Assembly (NCBI GenBank): GCA_033065855.1
Contig: JAVXUO010001818.1
Location: forward strand, 62,001-126,000
Source of the DNA: Escallonia rubra
Taxonomy: Eukaryota > Streptophyta > Magnoliopsida > Escalloniales > Escalloniaceae
Length of the DNA stretch: 64,000 nt
Reading direction: 5' to 3'
The notes under the pieces: model-generated
The model's input: the letters and a program-made list of their open reading frames with translations, nothing else
What the model was told of the DNA's origin: nothing
The model's database searches: none
In this document: positions 11,521-22,007 of the stretch, in pieces
Position numbering within the stretch: the first letter of the stretch is position 1
Layout of the letters: each line of letters begins with the position of its first letter
Made by a program: the position numbers and the translations under genes

Positions 11521-13917
11521 TATACATGGCCACGGGTATATACACTGTTGAGTACGAGAACATGTGAAGAAGGGGGGAAATTGCTGAGTTTTGTAATGGG
11601 TTTAGCATTTTGCCATGAGAGTGCCGGGAGGGTGAGTGCATGGTGATCACGGGTGTACGGGCAGGAGCCATGAACGGCCATGGCTGCTTGCATGTTGATG
11701 GGGCGTAAGGTGGGTACTGCCGTAATGGATCTATGTGGTTTTGGTTGAGCCTAGTGTATGATTTGTGTTTGTGAGCATGAGGGTGTTTTGGGTTGTTGTG
11801 AGTTGACGAAAATGTTGGTTTGTGATTGGGTTATGGGAGGTGTGGGTTGTGCGTGAGTGGGTTATGTGAAGGAGAAGATGGTGGGTATAATTGTAGGAGT
11901 GGGAAGAACGAGTTAGATAAATATGGAGATATGTGTGTGTGTATTAGTGAGTTGCAAATTGTGTAGTGGGTATTAGAGTGCAAATCTAGTGTTTACAAAT
12001 GAGTGTTAGGAGTGCAAGTGGGTGTAATAGAGTGCACTGTGTGCGTGAGAGAATGGAGAGGGGAAAGACCCACTGTCATGCGGCAGTGGGTGTGAGAAAG
12101 AAATGGGGTTTTGTTAATATATATATACATGTGTGGGTGTGGAGATTAGAGATATAGATATGGCTGTGTGAAGTTGCTGTGTTGGTGAGTTTTGCATGTG
12201 AGGTAGTTCGGGTGAAAGATTCTGTATTATGAAGGAGAAGAAGATAGTGACAGAGAGAGGGAAAAGCTTCAGTTTAAATTGAACTCAAAAGTGTCGCTAA
12301 AAAGCTATCTTATTCCAGCAGTCTCTTTCGAATTTTTAAAATATTTTAGAATATTATTTGGACAAAACTCAAAGAAGTAACTTATGTTAATTTTGTAAGA
12401 TCTACACACAGTAAACTTTTCAGATTTTTCGGAGCTCGATAAGCATGCTAAGTAATTTTATTCGTAAAAGAGATTTTTACATATTTTAAAATAGTAAATT
12501 AAGTTATTAAATTATGATACTTTTATAATAGTCTTACGTAGCTATGATAATGTATATTCCAGAATTTCAAAAGTTTTGAAAGTCGTTTGCTATTTTTAGC
12601 ATTCTTAGTAGTGTAGCACCTGAACGGATATAGCGTGGCGCTTTATTATCACGATAGTTATTAAATTATTTCTAATGACTCTTTTAGGTTATATCTGGGT
12701 GGGTAAGATACTTAGGCATTGGGGACAAATAGGTAATTATTCATAAGTCGGGAGACAGTGGGGTAAAGTTTACTCATCTAAAAGAAACATAATACCTAAA
12801 CGTGCCCGAGCGTCAATAAATGACATCTGTATGATTTGTTATTTAGGTTTTGATAGTCAAGAGCTAGGACCGGCATTTGAGCAAATACCAGAAACAGATT
12901 TTGAGCGAGGTAAGTACCCCTGTCATGTTCCTCCGTATACTTATTTGCAAAACCTATAATATGTATTTATGATTTGATCATTTGAAGTTTAAAGTTTTAT
13001 TCTGCATATGTTTTATTTCTAAAGTATTTGATGAGAAATGTAATTTGAAAGAATGCCATGGAACGTCGTGTGAGTCATAAAATTTTACTGAGTACATGTT
13101 AATGAGCAATGAAACTCGTCTTGGTTGCCGTGCCCCATATCCAGCGGGGGAATGTTGGATTTCGGGCCCTGGTCAACGGGGCTCATACGTTGATGCATAG
13201 TACTATGGCTGGTGGTGCGCCCTTGCGTCCACATGATTATTTTATCTCGGGTGTAGGAGGGATTTCGGGCCCTAGTCAGGGGGGCTCGTACTCTAACCAC
13301 AACATACCTACGAAAAGAAATATATGCTTCTGATGTGAATGGAATGAACGATGATTGTATTCAGATTTGAAAATCTTTTCTTTTGAAATTTCATGTATAT
13401 GTATATATGTATGTGTATGAAGGACGTTTTTTTTTTTTACGAATGAAAACAATCGAATGTTTGATTTGTTGAAAGAAAACTCATGGCATGTTTTAGAAAT
13501 TTCAAACTTATTTTAGGAACATGGCTGGTGTATTTGCTGGGCTTTCGCTCATTCCTTACTTTTCAGGTGACGACTTAAGGGAAGCGGAGCCGTATGAGCC
13601 ACACGGGGGAGTAGTGCCCGAAGAGAACTTTTAGAATAATGAGTGTCCATTATTCGAACATTTTAGTCTATGTTAATTTACGTTATGCTTGAATTGATGT
13701 AAGGAGCTTAGGTCTCCTCGAGTTTTCTTTATAAGTTTTAAAGACATGTAATGAGAGTTTTATTCGAATTTTTGGAGGTCCGTAAATTAGAATTATTTTT
13801 GGAGTCACATGATTGTAGTAAGGCCTGGCAGAGCCCTCGGTTGGAGCCTATTGGGTCTGCGGCCGGTCACGTGCCTAGCTCACGGGCCTACCCGTGGGTT
13901 CGGGTCGTGGCAATAGC

Positions 13918-14759
13918 TGTGTGTGAGTGTATAGGCAAATAATACACTCCTGTATGATTGTAGCAATTAGGTTAATGATGGTGTTTTTTATTGGATTCAA
14001 TTTTTGGGTAGATGAGCAGGTGGTGGGGTTTTTAGTAGTTCAAAGAGCTCTGTGTTATGATGTCCTCTTGGTGCTCTTATGAAGAGCAGGAAAGAAAGAG
14101 AAAGTGAAAGAGAGTATCATTTATGTATGTAAAGTGATCTTGACAGGGCTAACATGCACTGGGGGCTGGGGTTTTTGAATCTAAAGTAACTCTAAAAGTG
14201 TGATAGTAATGCAATGTAGGATGGCAGTAAGAAACAAAAAGAATGGTGCTAAAATATCTTTGTTCTTTCAGAATATTTGTATCTTTGTTCTTTCAGAAGA
14301 AAATATAAGTGCTATGTAGTTCTCATTATATACTTAAAGCATTTTTCATTTATATAATGGGTAATGTACATGTTCTTTCAGGCGCAATTGGATTTGGGTG
14401 CCTATCTTGGGAGTATTGTGCAGGCTTTTGGAGCAATGTTCTGGCTTACATTTTTTCGTTTCGATGAAATTCGTAATTTTATTTTGGAATATGTACAATG
14501 TGATCTATTATATTTTTAAAAAATTAGTATTATGTGTTAATTGATGGTGTATGACTTAAATCTTATTCGTATGACGTGAAATTTGGTGAAGAATGAATGT
14601 CAGTTTAAAGAATAAAATTTTCAATATATTGGTTTATTAGGGTTGATTGTCGATGGATTAGTGGATGTAATTGGTCGTATGAATTCAAATGCAGAAAGCA
14701 AGTTTGGATTTTTAAAACATAAAAACAATTGAAAAACATTTTTTTTTAATTTTTGCTGA
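13918..14759. other. CACTA interior, 3' part
   Basis: AT-rich DNA. A good splice acceptor (TTCTTTCAG) at about 14382 precedes an open stretch reading AQLDLGAYLGSIVQAFGA, which could be the last exon of a lost CACTA or captured gene, but the family is not recognised. Confidence 0.3.
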
Positions 14760-15234
14760 TGGATTTTCAGCGACGAAATTACGTTGCCATAAGTATTTTA
14801 AACAAATCATAGATGGTTTTTCACGACGGAAATATGTTGCAAAAGGTTTCAAATTTTAGGAAAAGACTTTTAACGACGGATTTTTCTTCGCTAAAAAGTC
14901 TTCTATGCTGCTAAGAATTTTTATCGACGGACTATCCGTAGCTAAAAATCGGTCGGCAATACTTTTAGCGACGGACATAGTATTTTCAGAAATTAATTTC
15001 GAGAAACATAAAAAGCGAAAATACCAAAACTACCTTTAGCGACGGAAAAATCTGTCGCTAAAAGTTAGATTATTTTCGACGGATGACAAAATTCCATCGC
15101 TAAACTTTTAGCAACGAGGTTTTTTACAACTGACTTTTAGCGACGAACATTCTGTCGCTAAAAGTCTTTTCCGACGAAAAGGGGACTTTTAGCGACAGAA
15201 TTGCCCGTCGCTAAAAGTCTTTTTTGTTGTAGTG
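14760..15234. repeat. CACTA right subterminal repeats and terminus
   Basis: About ten copies of a CGACGGA-type motif in both orientations, ending CTTTTTTGTTGTAGTG. They mirror the left end at 2212-2440. Confidence 0.75.
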
Positions 15235-16274
15235 CATCAATCAGATGCCCTCTCATAAAAGTCTCTCAACCTCTTTTTCCCAACTAGTATGGAGCAAGTG
15301 CCTTGCACATGGATATGGTCGAGAGTAATTTTTTAGGTGATATTATTAGCTTTTTTGGATCAAATAATATGATTCAATTATGTTCTTATTTATTTTGTGA
15401 CTTCTTCTAGAAGAAATGTATATTTGATGTTTACAATTGTGATCAATTTTTGGAAATCTTCTTTCCAGGCTTCTGGATTGAAGAAATGTTTGATGTTACT
15501 GTTGGAAAGAAAAAGTAAATGGAATTTTTTTTAAAAGAATCAATCTTCGTCTTTGTTCTTGTAATCTATTACATTGGTTTATGGTATACAGTTAAGATTT
15601 ACAATTTTCATCATTTTATTGTAGTTTGGTTTGGTTATGTGAGCTTTTTATTTTTTTCCTATTCATCACGAAAAGACAAAAATAAAGATTTTTATTTATT
15701 TTAAAAAATAATTCTATTGAATAATAAACAAGAAAGAAGAACTCAAACCCTTATAAAGACAATTTTTTTCCTTTTTCTTTTTTGGTTTAAACAAAGAAGT
15801 TTACAAAGAGAGAACTATTGTCTGTTGATTGCGGCATTGAGGGAGAAGGCCACTTCCTTTTCTCTTTAAACACCAAAAGAGAGAAAGAGGGTTTTTAGCG
15901 AACAATCAGTGAGAAGTTGTTTGAAACATTATATGTTCAAGCCACAAACCAACACTCACAATATAGACAATTATTATGCATGTGTATATAAATCAATTAT
16001 ACATAAAACAATATATAGGAATGTTATGATTAATGTACGTTTCTTATTTCAATAATAAGATGCACTAAATGTGCATAAAATCAATAATTTTGTGTTATTA
16101 AAGTCACTCATGATGAAGGCAGTAGGCTTTCAGCTTTTAGCATGTAAAATGAGAAGATGTAGTTTTACTTTGTTATATAATACTATCATTTTAGTCTTCA
16201 TTAAAGTGATCTTTTTTTTTTGCACACTGGATTTTCAGCTGTCATTGGATGGTTTCCATCATTTTTGTTGGCAA
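15235..16274. other. intergenic AT-rich DNA
   Basis: About 1 kb without a recognisable gene, element end or RNA. Open frames here are short and rich in F, Y and K, as expected by chance. Confidence 0.5.
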
Positions 16275-16636
16275 ATCAGAGGTTGGCCGCGTCCATCTAC
16301 TCCCTTGTGTACTCGACCGTGTGCGCTGGCTGCTGTGCCAGGATTATAAGGAAATAAAGTTGTGCTTTTACTAACTGTAATTGCTTTTGGTGCAGTGGTA
16401 AGCGCTTGATCCTAACAATTTGTATCAGAACAGATCATGGGTTCGAGTCCCTCGAGGTGTATCTGAGGAAAGGATTATTGGTAGATCAGAGGTTGGCCGC
16501 GTCCATCTACTCCATTGTGTACTCGACCGTGTGTGCTGGCTGATGTGCCAGGACTATAAGAAAATAAAATTGTTCATTTACTAACAGCAATTGCTTTTGG
16601 TGCAGTGGTAAGCGCTTGATCTTAACAATTTTTTTG
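16275..16636 (+). mobile_element. tRNA-derived SINE in partial tandem (210-bp unit)
   Basis: A pol III box A (TGGTGCAGTGG, 16388-16398) and box B (GGTTCGAGTCC, 16440-16450) lie about 41 bases apart, as in a tRNA-derived SINE. Both the tRNA-like head and the tail (GGTTGGCCGCGTCCATC at 16281 and 16491) recur with a 210-base period, giving about 1.7 units in head-to-tail order. The last head is cut short just before the hAT-like element. It is not a tRNA gene, since the cloverleaf arms do not pair well. Confidence 0.7.
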
Positions 16637-16644
16637 TGTTGGAT

Positions 16645-17736
16645 TAGGGATGGCAATGGGGCGGGTCGGATACGGATCTTGTTAAATCCGAACCCGCCCC
16701 ACTAGTTCAGAAATCCCACTCCGCCCCGCCCTTGTGCCGGTTCAAAAGCATGGAATACCATTCCCGATCCTAAGGTAATTTAGGAAACCCGACCCCGCCC
16801 CGATCCGCCCTGCTCTTTCCTTACTCGTAGCCACAATCAGTCTGAGCAACCCCTACCCACGGCACAACCGGCACACACTCACCATTATCAGCCATCACCT
16901 TGATGCCCATCTCTCTCGCTTATAGATTTTGGACGCATGGTAATCATTGAAGGACTTCTTTTTTTATGGAAGACCTTACACGTCCTGACTTTTCTCTGGT
17001 TCGCGAACTTTCACTTCCTCTTGTCACTTTTCAGTTCTCTTTGTTTCGGTTTCCCAAGCCCCAAAAGCAACATTCTTTGACAAGTTGAAGTAGAAATCGG
17101 AGATATCAACCTTTTTTGTAACCTTTTCACACAGTAAAAGTGAAGTAAATCAGATCAATAAGAGGAGAAACATGCAAACTCAACCGCCACCGGTATGCTT
17201 TGCACCATCTAAGGCTAGGCTTAGGCGCATAATCTCTAATCTAATTGTTGAGATAGTGGTGGCAGTGGACAGAAGACCGGTGGACGTGGTTTGTGGCCTT
17301 GGAGGCGGTGACGGTGAGAACGATGTTCGGTGGTGAGGCTGTTTGTGACCGTGGGGGGGCGATGGTGAGGACAATATTTGGTGGTGTGGAGGAGGTGACG
17401 GTGTGGGGAGAGAAGAGGGACGGCGGCTGAAGAGAGCCTGAGAGAAGAAGAGAGAAAATGAAGGTAAGGTAGGGTTTCTAATTTGTGAGCATATATATAC
17501 TACCGGATGGACGGTAGTGATTGCACATAATTTAGGATTAGTATTATATTAAACCGGGGTGGGTACGGGTCGGATACCGGGGTGAATCAGAGAGAATACC
17601 AAACCCGCCCCGTACCCGCTGCGGGTTATTAATATAAATACCATACCCGCCCTATAACCCGGTCAAAGTAAAAAAAACCCACTTCTAACGGGGCGGGGCG
17701 GATATCTGCCGGATCGGATTTAAATTTCCATCCCTA
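16645..17736. mobile_element. hAT-like non-autonomous element
   Basis: Ends are TAGGGATGGCAATGGGG and, on the other strand, TAGGGATGGAAAT. A perfect 8-bp target duplication TGTTGGAT flanks it (16637-16644 and 17737-17744), the hallmark size of hAT. The subterminal regions are rich in GGGGCGGG and ACCCGCCCC and can fold together. No transposase; the interior GTGG-rich part gives only compositional frames. Confidence 0.85.
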
Positions 17737-17744
17737 TGTTGGAT

Positions 17745-19470
17745 AGTATTCCTGAACTTCGTGTGCTATCAGCCTTACTTGGATTCTGTCATTTTCAGCC
17801 TTTTTGTCCATCTTAATGATGAAGTTGAATTTTTTCCCTTCCATTTTCTCAAGGTTCTTTCCATTTTGCGTGTAATTTTTAGTGTTAGACGTCGTTCTTG
17901 CCTAAATTTTTACAAGGCATATAGTTATGAATTTGTGTACCTTCTTTGATTGTATCAATTTTGAGACTGGATATCCAATTAAAATTTTGATTGCGTCGAA
18001 CAATGTTATGAATGCATGTTGAATGTCTCCAATTACGACAAGTTTCAGCATGTACCTGTTTTTATCAATATCATTGAATCAACAATATTTATGTTAAAAT
18101 AAACAGATATTCTTAATTTTTCTAGTTTACCTTGATTCATAAGAATTAGAAGTTCACATTTCTCATCCTTACAAGCCCATCCTTTTTTTTGTGATTGTAA
18201 CTTTCTTGCAGCATCTTTTGCATGCTTAGTACCATGGTTCTTCTTTGTTCTCAATAGTCAGTAATCTCGCTTTAAAGAGCAGTACAATTTATGTATAAAA
18301 CTGTTATTAATTTGCGCCGTATTTAAGCCTTGTTTTTTTCCCCAATTTTTATGCATATTAACCTTGTTTTTCATTTTTTTCTGTTTTTGTTTTTACTACA
18401 ATTTTTTGTTTCTTAACTGATGATTCAAGTATATCAGTTTCTTTGTTTTGTTTTTGTTTTTCAGTTTTACAATTATTTAATTGTTTATTAACCCAAAAGT
18501 ACAAAGAAAAAAAAGTATATCACAGTTCTCATTACCCAATATTTAGAGAACATTCATTATCCAATGTTTATTTCATTTCAACCAAATTAGAAAGGGAGTA
18601 ATAAAGGGATTTCTTTGTTTTGTTTTTCTTTGTCGTGAGACTTTTCATTTTCCAATGTTAGAACATGTTCATTATCCAATGTTCATTTAATTTTAACCAA
18701 ATTTAAAAAGAAGTCATAACTGGAGGGTATGATTGTTATTAGCGTAATTAACAGAGGACATAATCGTCCAGAAATGATTTACAACATTAGTACTTTTATA
18801 GGTAGTATATATATATATATATTATCCTCCCTCATCTTCATTCATCTCCTTTCTCTAATATTGGTGGCAGCATGAACAAGAGCAATGAGTGGTGGGGTGG
18901 TTAGCAGAATGAGGTGTGGACATGAGTGTGTGGTAACGAGGTGATTTGGTGGTGATGATGCGGTTGTGGTGGTGGATTAGTTACGTCGATGATGGGATGA
19001 AATATGCGATGCTTTGATGGTGATGATTTGAGGTGGTGAGAAAGACGATGGATCGTCGTTGCTATGAGACGTGCAATTTGTGGTGGTGGACAAGAATGGA
19101 TGGTGGTTGTTCTTCGGGTCAAATTTGACTTTTGATCCAGTTTTGTTAGAGAAGTTTAGGTAGAGCAATGACGAGAGTATTACAAGGTGTCGGAGGCAGA
19201 CCAAGAACGTGCAAGTGATGGTCGTGCTGCGGATGAGTGGTTAAGGTTGATGATGGAGGTGGTGCTGCAGCAATTGGAGAGAAATGGGAGATATAAGGGA
19301 TATCATTTCAAGAATTCACCTTCCAAGTCATGAGCAATATAGTCATTTTGTCAAACGTTATGTATTTCATGATTCCATTTGGAAAACGACATCACAACTC
19401 TTTGTCCAAACCAGTGGTTATGCATGTAATTTTACCCTAATCTCATGAACATGTGTTATGAACACATTTT
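17745..19470. other. intergenic; possible end of a Mutator-like relative
   Basis: No gene recognised. A (TA)n run lies near 18810 and GTGG-rich low-complexity DNA at 18880-19290. Near 19428-19470 the sequence TGTAATTTTACCCTAATCTC resembles the right end of the element at 618-1867, so a decayed relative may end here. Its left end was not found. Confidence 0.35.
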
Positions 19471-20267
19471 AGCTTGTGGTTTTGTCTGGATTATGAGATG
19501 AAATTGAACTACCAATAAATCGTAATTTTGTCTTTTAAGTATGTGTTACCACTATGGGTTAAGTTTTAGACAAAATAGACTCTAAGTTTCAATTAGTCTA
19601 ATATGAGATGAGACATTAAAAGCCCAATTTATGATCAAATTAAATGGGGCTGGGTGCCTCGCATTGGCACTTATAAGTTAGTGATATAATATCTTTAAAT
19701 TCATTGTGGTTGGGGAGTGTTCATGTTCATGTTTGGTGACTATTTTACATATTAAATACATTTTTTTGGCTCAACGGAATACAAATAGAGATAACAGATT
19801 CCGTCAAATGAATAGTTTAACCCTATCTTAATCTTGTTCCACCCCCCCCCCCCCCACACACACACACCTCTTTTTATCTTCCTCTTTCATTCTTTTTATC
19901 TTTTCTTATTTTTGTCTTCAATTCTTCACCATCAATATTAGCGACTATTGCCACCACCGCTAAGTTCTATGCTCATTTGGCCACCACCATGGACCTTCTT
20001 CAAGGCTCCATTATGTCCCCTCGCATGCGCATATATGTGAAAATAATCGATCATTAAAGCTATAAATCCACTTAATTATTGAAATTGACTGGATATGCAC
20101 ATAAATGTGGTGTGTTACATATGCTTACATATTACTCTCTATGTCTATGATTAAATGTACAAACCAATGCATATACATGTAGCAGCTAGCAGCAGCAACA
20201 CCATTCTTATCTGCATGCTCATATGGGTGCGCCGCAGCTTGAAGTCTCCCATGATCTGAGACAACCT
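19471..20267. other. intergenic with poly-C/CA tract
   Basis: A run of C followed by (CA)n lies at about 19841-19866. Otherwise AT-rich DNA with no recognised feature. Confidence 0.5.
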
Positions 20268-20276
20268 CCTTTTCAC

Positions 20277-20468
20277 GGATCAGGATCCCTTGCTGTAACC
20301 CATGGTTACAGCAGGGGTGCTGTGATCCCAAATGAGAGAGGGGGAAGAGAGAGAGTAACCATGGTTTACATCCCCCTCTCTCTCTTCCCTCTCTCTCTCT
20401 TCCCCCTCTCTCATTTGGGATCACAGCAGCCTGCTGTAACCTTGGGTTACAGCAGGCAATCCTAATCC
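20277..20468. mobile_element. 192-bp foldback MITE, Mutator-like
   Basis: The two arms are inverted copies of about 75-90 bases: GGATCAGGATCCC, then TGCTGTAACCCATGG, TGTGATCCCAAATGAGAG and a GGGGAAGAGAG tract, mirrored on the right. Each arm also holds its own palindrome around GTAACC/GGTTAC. Flanks CCTTTTCAC and CTTTTTCAC agree at 8 of 9 positions, a 9-bp target duplication typical of Mutator-like elements. A transcript would form a long hairpin. Confidence 0.75.
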
Positions 20469-20477
20469 CTTTTTCAC

Positions 20478-20770
20478 AGTTAGGACACTACATTGGCAGG
20501 AGAGATTCTTGTTCCGAAAGATTAGTTAGGTGTCCAAAGTCTTGAGCTTTGATTTTTAGGGAGGGTAGGTTCTCATAATGGAGGGGCTTAACTACCCACT
20601 TGCGTTATGTGATGGGACATTAAGGTAAACCTACCTACCTACCTACGCGGATACTAATTAGGCAAGATCCGGGAGTTACACTTGACCTAAAATGGTCTAA
20701 AAGAAGAGTAATTTATGGTTAGCATATATATATTTTTATAAATTAGCACAAAATATATATATATATATAC

Positions 20771-20821
<51 letters not shown>

Positions 20822-21808
20822 AGCAGTATCCTGTAACGTGGCAGCTACACTTACCAGTAATGAACTTGTACTAATCTTTCGGTTGATGAAATATGAAATA
20901 TACTCATTTATGTTTGAGTAGAAGAAATATTCTTTTAGAAAAGTTGCCTTCTTGATTATGCAACCTTAAAAAATTAGCATGCTCCGAGTTTATTCACCAC
21001 CTTACCCGAGGCTGCTACTTCACCTGAGCCTTCTCTTTCAATTCAAACTAATTAAGAAAAAGCAAAACGTTGCCATTGATATCTCCACTCTTTCGACTTG
21101 TAATGTTTCAAAATACAACGGGGTCACAACTCTTGGCCCTAGACTAGGGTTATTCTCTTTCTGAATTCCGAGCGTTTTGAAATCATTTTTTTTTCTCTAC
21201 AAACCTAATGTTTACCTTCTTCTTTACCAACCCTGAGGGTTATTACTTCTCTTTTGCAACCCCGAGAGTTGTTATCTTTCTTTTCCGACCCTGAGGATGT
21301 GTTAGACTCGTATTACTTCATTATTATCAGCTCACATTTGCTCCTTAAACTGTTTAATTTTTGTCCAACGCTAGCCTAGAAGGCTCGAGGCTTTTAACAG
21401 AGGCCACCTTTGGTTTTGACGACTTCTTTTTTTACTCGTCTATTAACCATACACGTTCCAACAGGCGTACCTCTACAGGTAATCTCTAGATCAAATGGTA
21501 CACTACACACAAGATCATTTGTAAGACTACAAATGCTACATTGTGTATTTCCCTTTCCAACAAATTTGAGCAATACTTGGGTACTTATCTGGATGTAAGA
21601 AAAGTGAATAAAATACTTTCGTTTCTTGGTCTGAAAGGTCCATCTCTGTTGTGGTGCTTGGAGGGGAACTTTGCTAAGCAAGGTTGGTAGACTAAATTTG
21701 AGCAACTATGTTCTATCTAAACTTATAATATATATGTAGGATTTTTTCCTTCCATCGTGCATCTGCAGGGAATTGTTAATATCTGCAGTTGCCTTTTATG
21801 GTTTAGAG
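20478..21808. other. intergenic with microsatellites and an unrecognised open frame
   Basis: Contains a (CCTA)n stretch near 20628-20644 and (TA)n DNA from about 20754 to 20817. At 21215-21300 a roughly 33-base unit built on AACCCTGAGGGTT plus a pyrimidine stretch repeats about three times. On the minus strand 21394-21705 is an open frame of 103 codons (contains NTQCSICSLTNDLVCSVPFD). It may be a gene fragment, but no family was recognised. Confidence 0.35.
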
Positions 21809-22007
21809 TAGAGATGTCAAAAAGGCCGGGCCGCCGACCCGTCCCTAAAATTGCCCAGGCTGGCCCAACCTTAAATGGTGAACAGTACGGCCCTGGCCTG
21901 GGCCAAGCCATAAAATTTTCCAAAAAAGCCCGGCCCGGCCCAGCCCTAAAAAGGCCCGGGCCTGGCCCGTCCCTGGCCCTCTTTTCGGCCCTATTTTGGC
22001 CCGACCC

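Larger units (their letters stand above)
4518..13912 (+). mobile_element. solo LTR of a Tekay-like chromovirus, split by another element
   Basis: Begins TGTAAAACCCCGAAAAATCC and ends GGTTCGGGTCGTGGCA, the usual terminal style of long chromovirus LTRs. Flanks are GTAGC on the left and ATAGC on the right, a 5-bp target duplication with one mismatch. Without the inserted chromovirus and its duplicated target it is about 3.14 kb. No gag or pol of this lineage lies beside it, so it is a solo LTR left by recombination. Fossil. Confidence 0.75.
2212..15234. mobile_element. probable CACTA (En/Spm) element, split by nested LTR elements
   Basis: The left end starts CACTACAAGAAAAAA and the right end, reverse complemented, starts CACTACAACAAAAAA. 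Both run straight into ACTTTTAGCGACGG and several more subterminal copies of the TTTAGCGACGGA motif in both orientations, as CACTA elements do. About 3.6 kb belongs to the element itself; the remainder is the solo LTR at 4518-13912 with its own insert. No TNPD-like transposase was recognised, so it looks non-autonomous. The 3-bp flanks differ (TGT and CAT), so either the target duplication has decayed or two related elements supply the two ends. It carries a captured heavy-metal-domain exon. Confidence 0.65.

Noticed and set aside
16383-16460. Possible tRNA gene (good box A and box B)
   Set aside because: Arms do not pair as a tRNA cloverleaf, and the sequence recurs with a 210-base period and a common tail, as a SINE does.
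17180-17374. P/S/H-rich frame on the minus strand
   Set aside because: Lies inside the hAT-like element's GTGG-rich middle; no conserved domain.
20277-20468. microRNA gene
   Set aside because: The hairpin is long and symmetrical with a flanking duplication, which fits a MITE better; no miRNA can be claimed without small RNA data.
21809-22007. GC-rich GGCCCGG clusters as a possible CpG island or promoter
   Set aside because: They are the subterminal repeats of the hAT-like elements and recur at each end.
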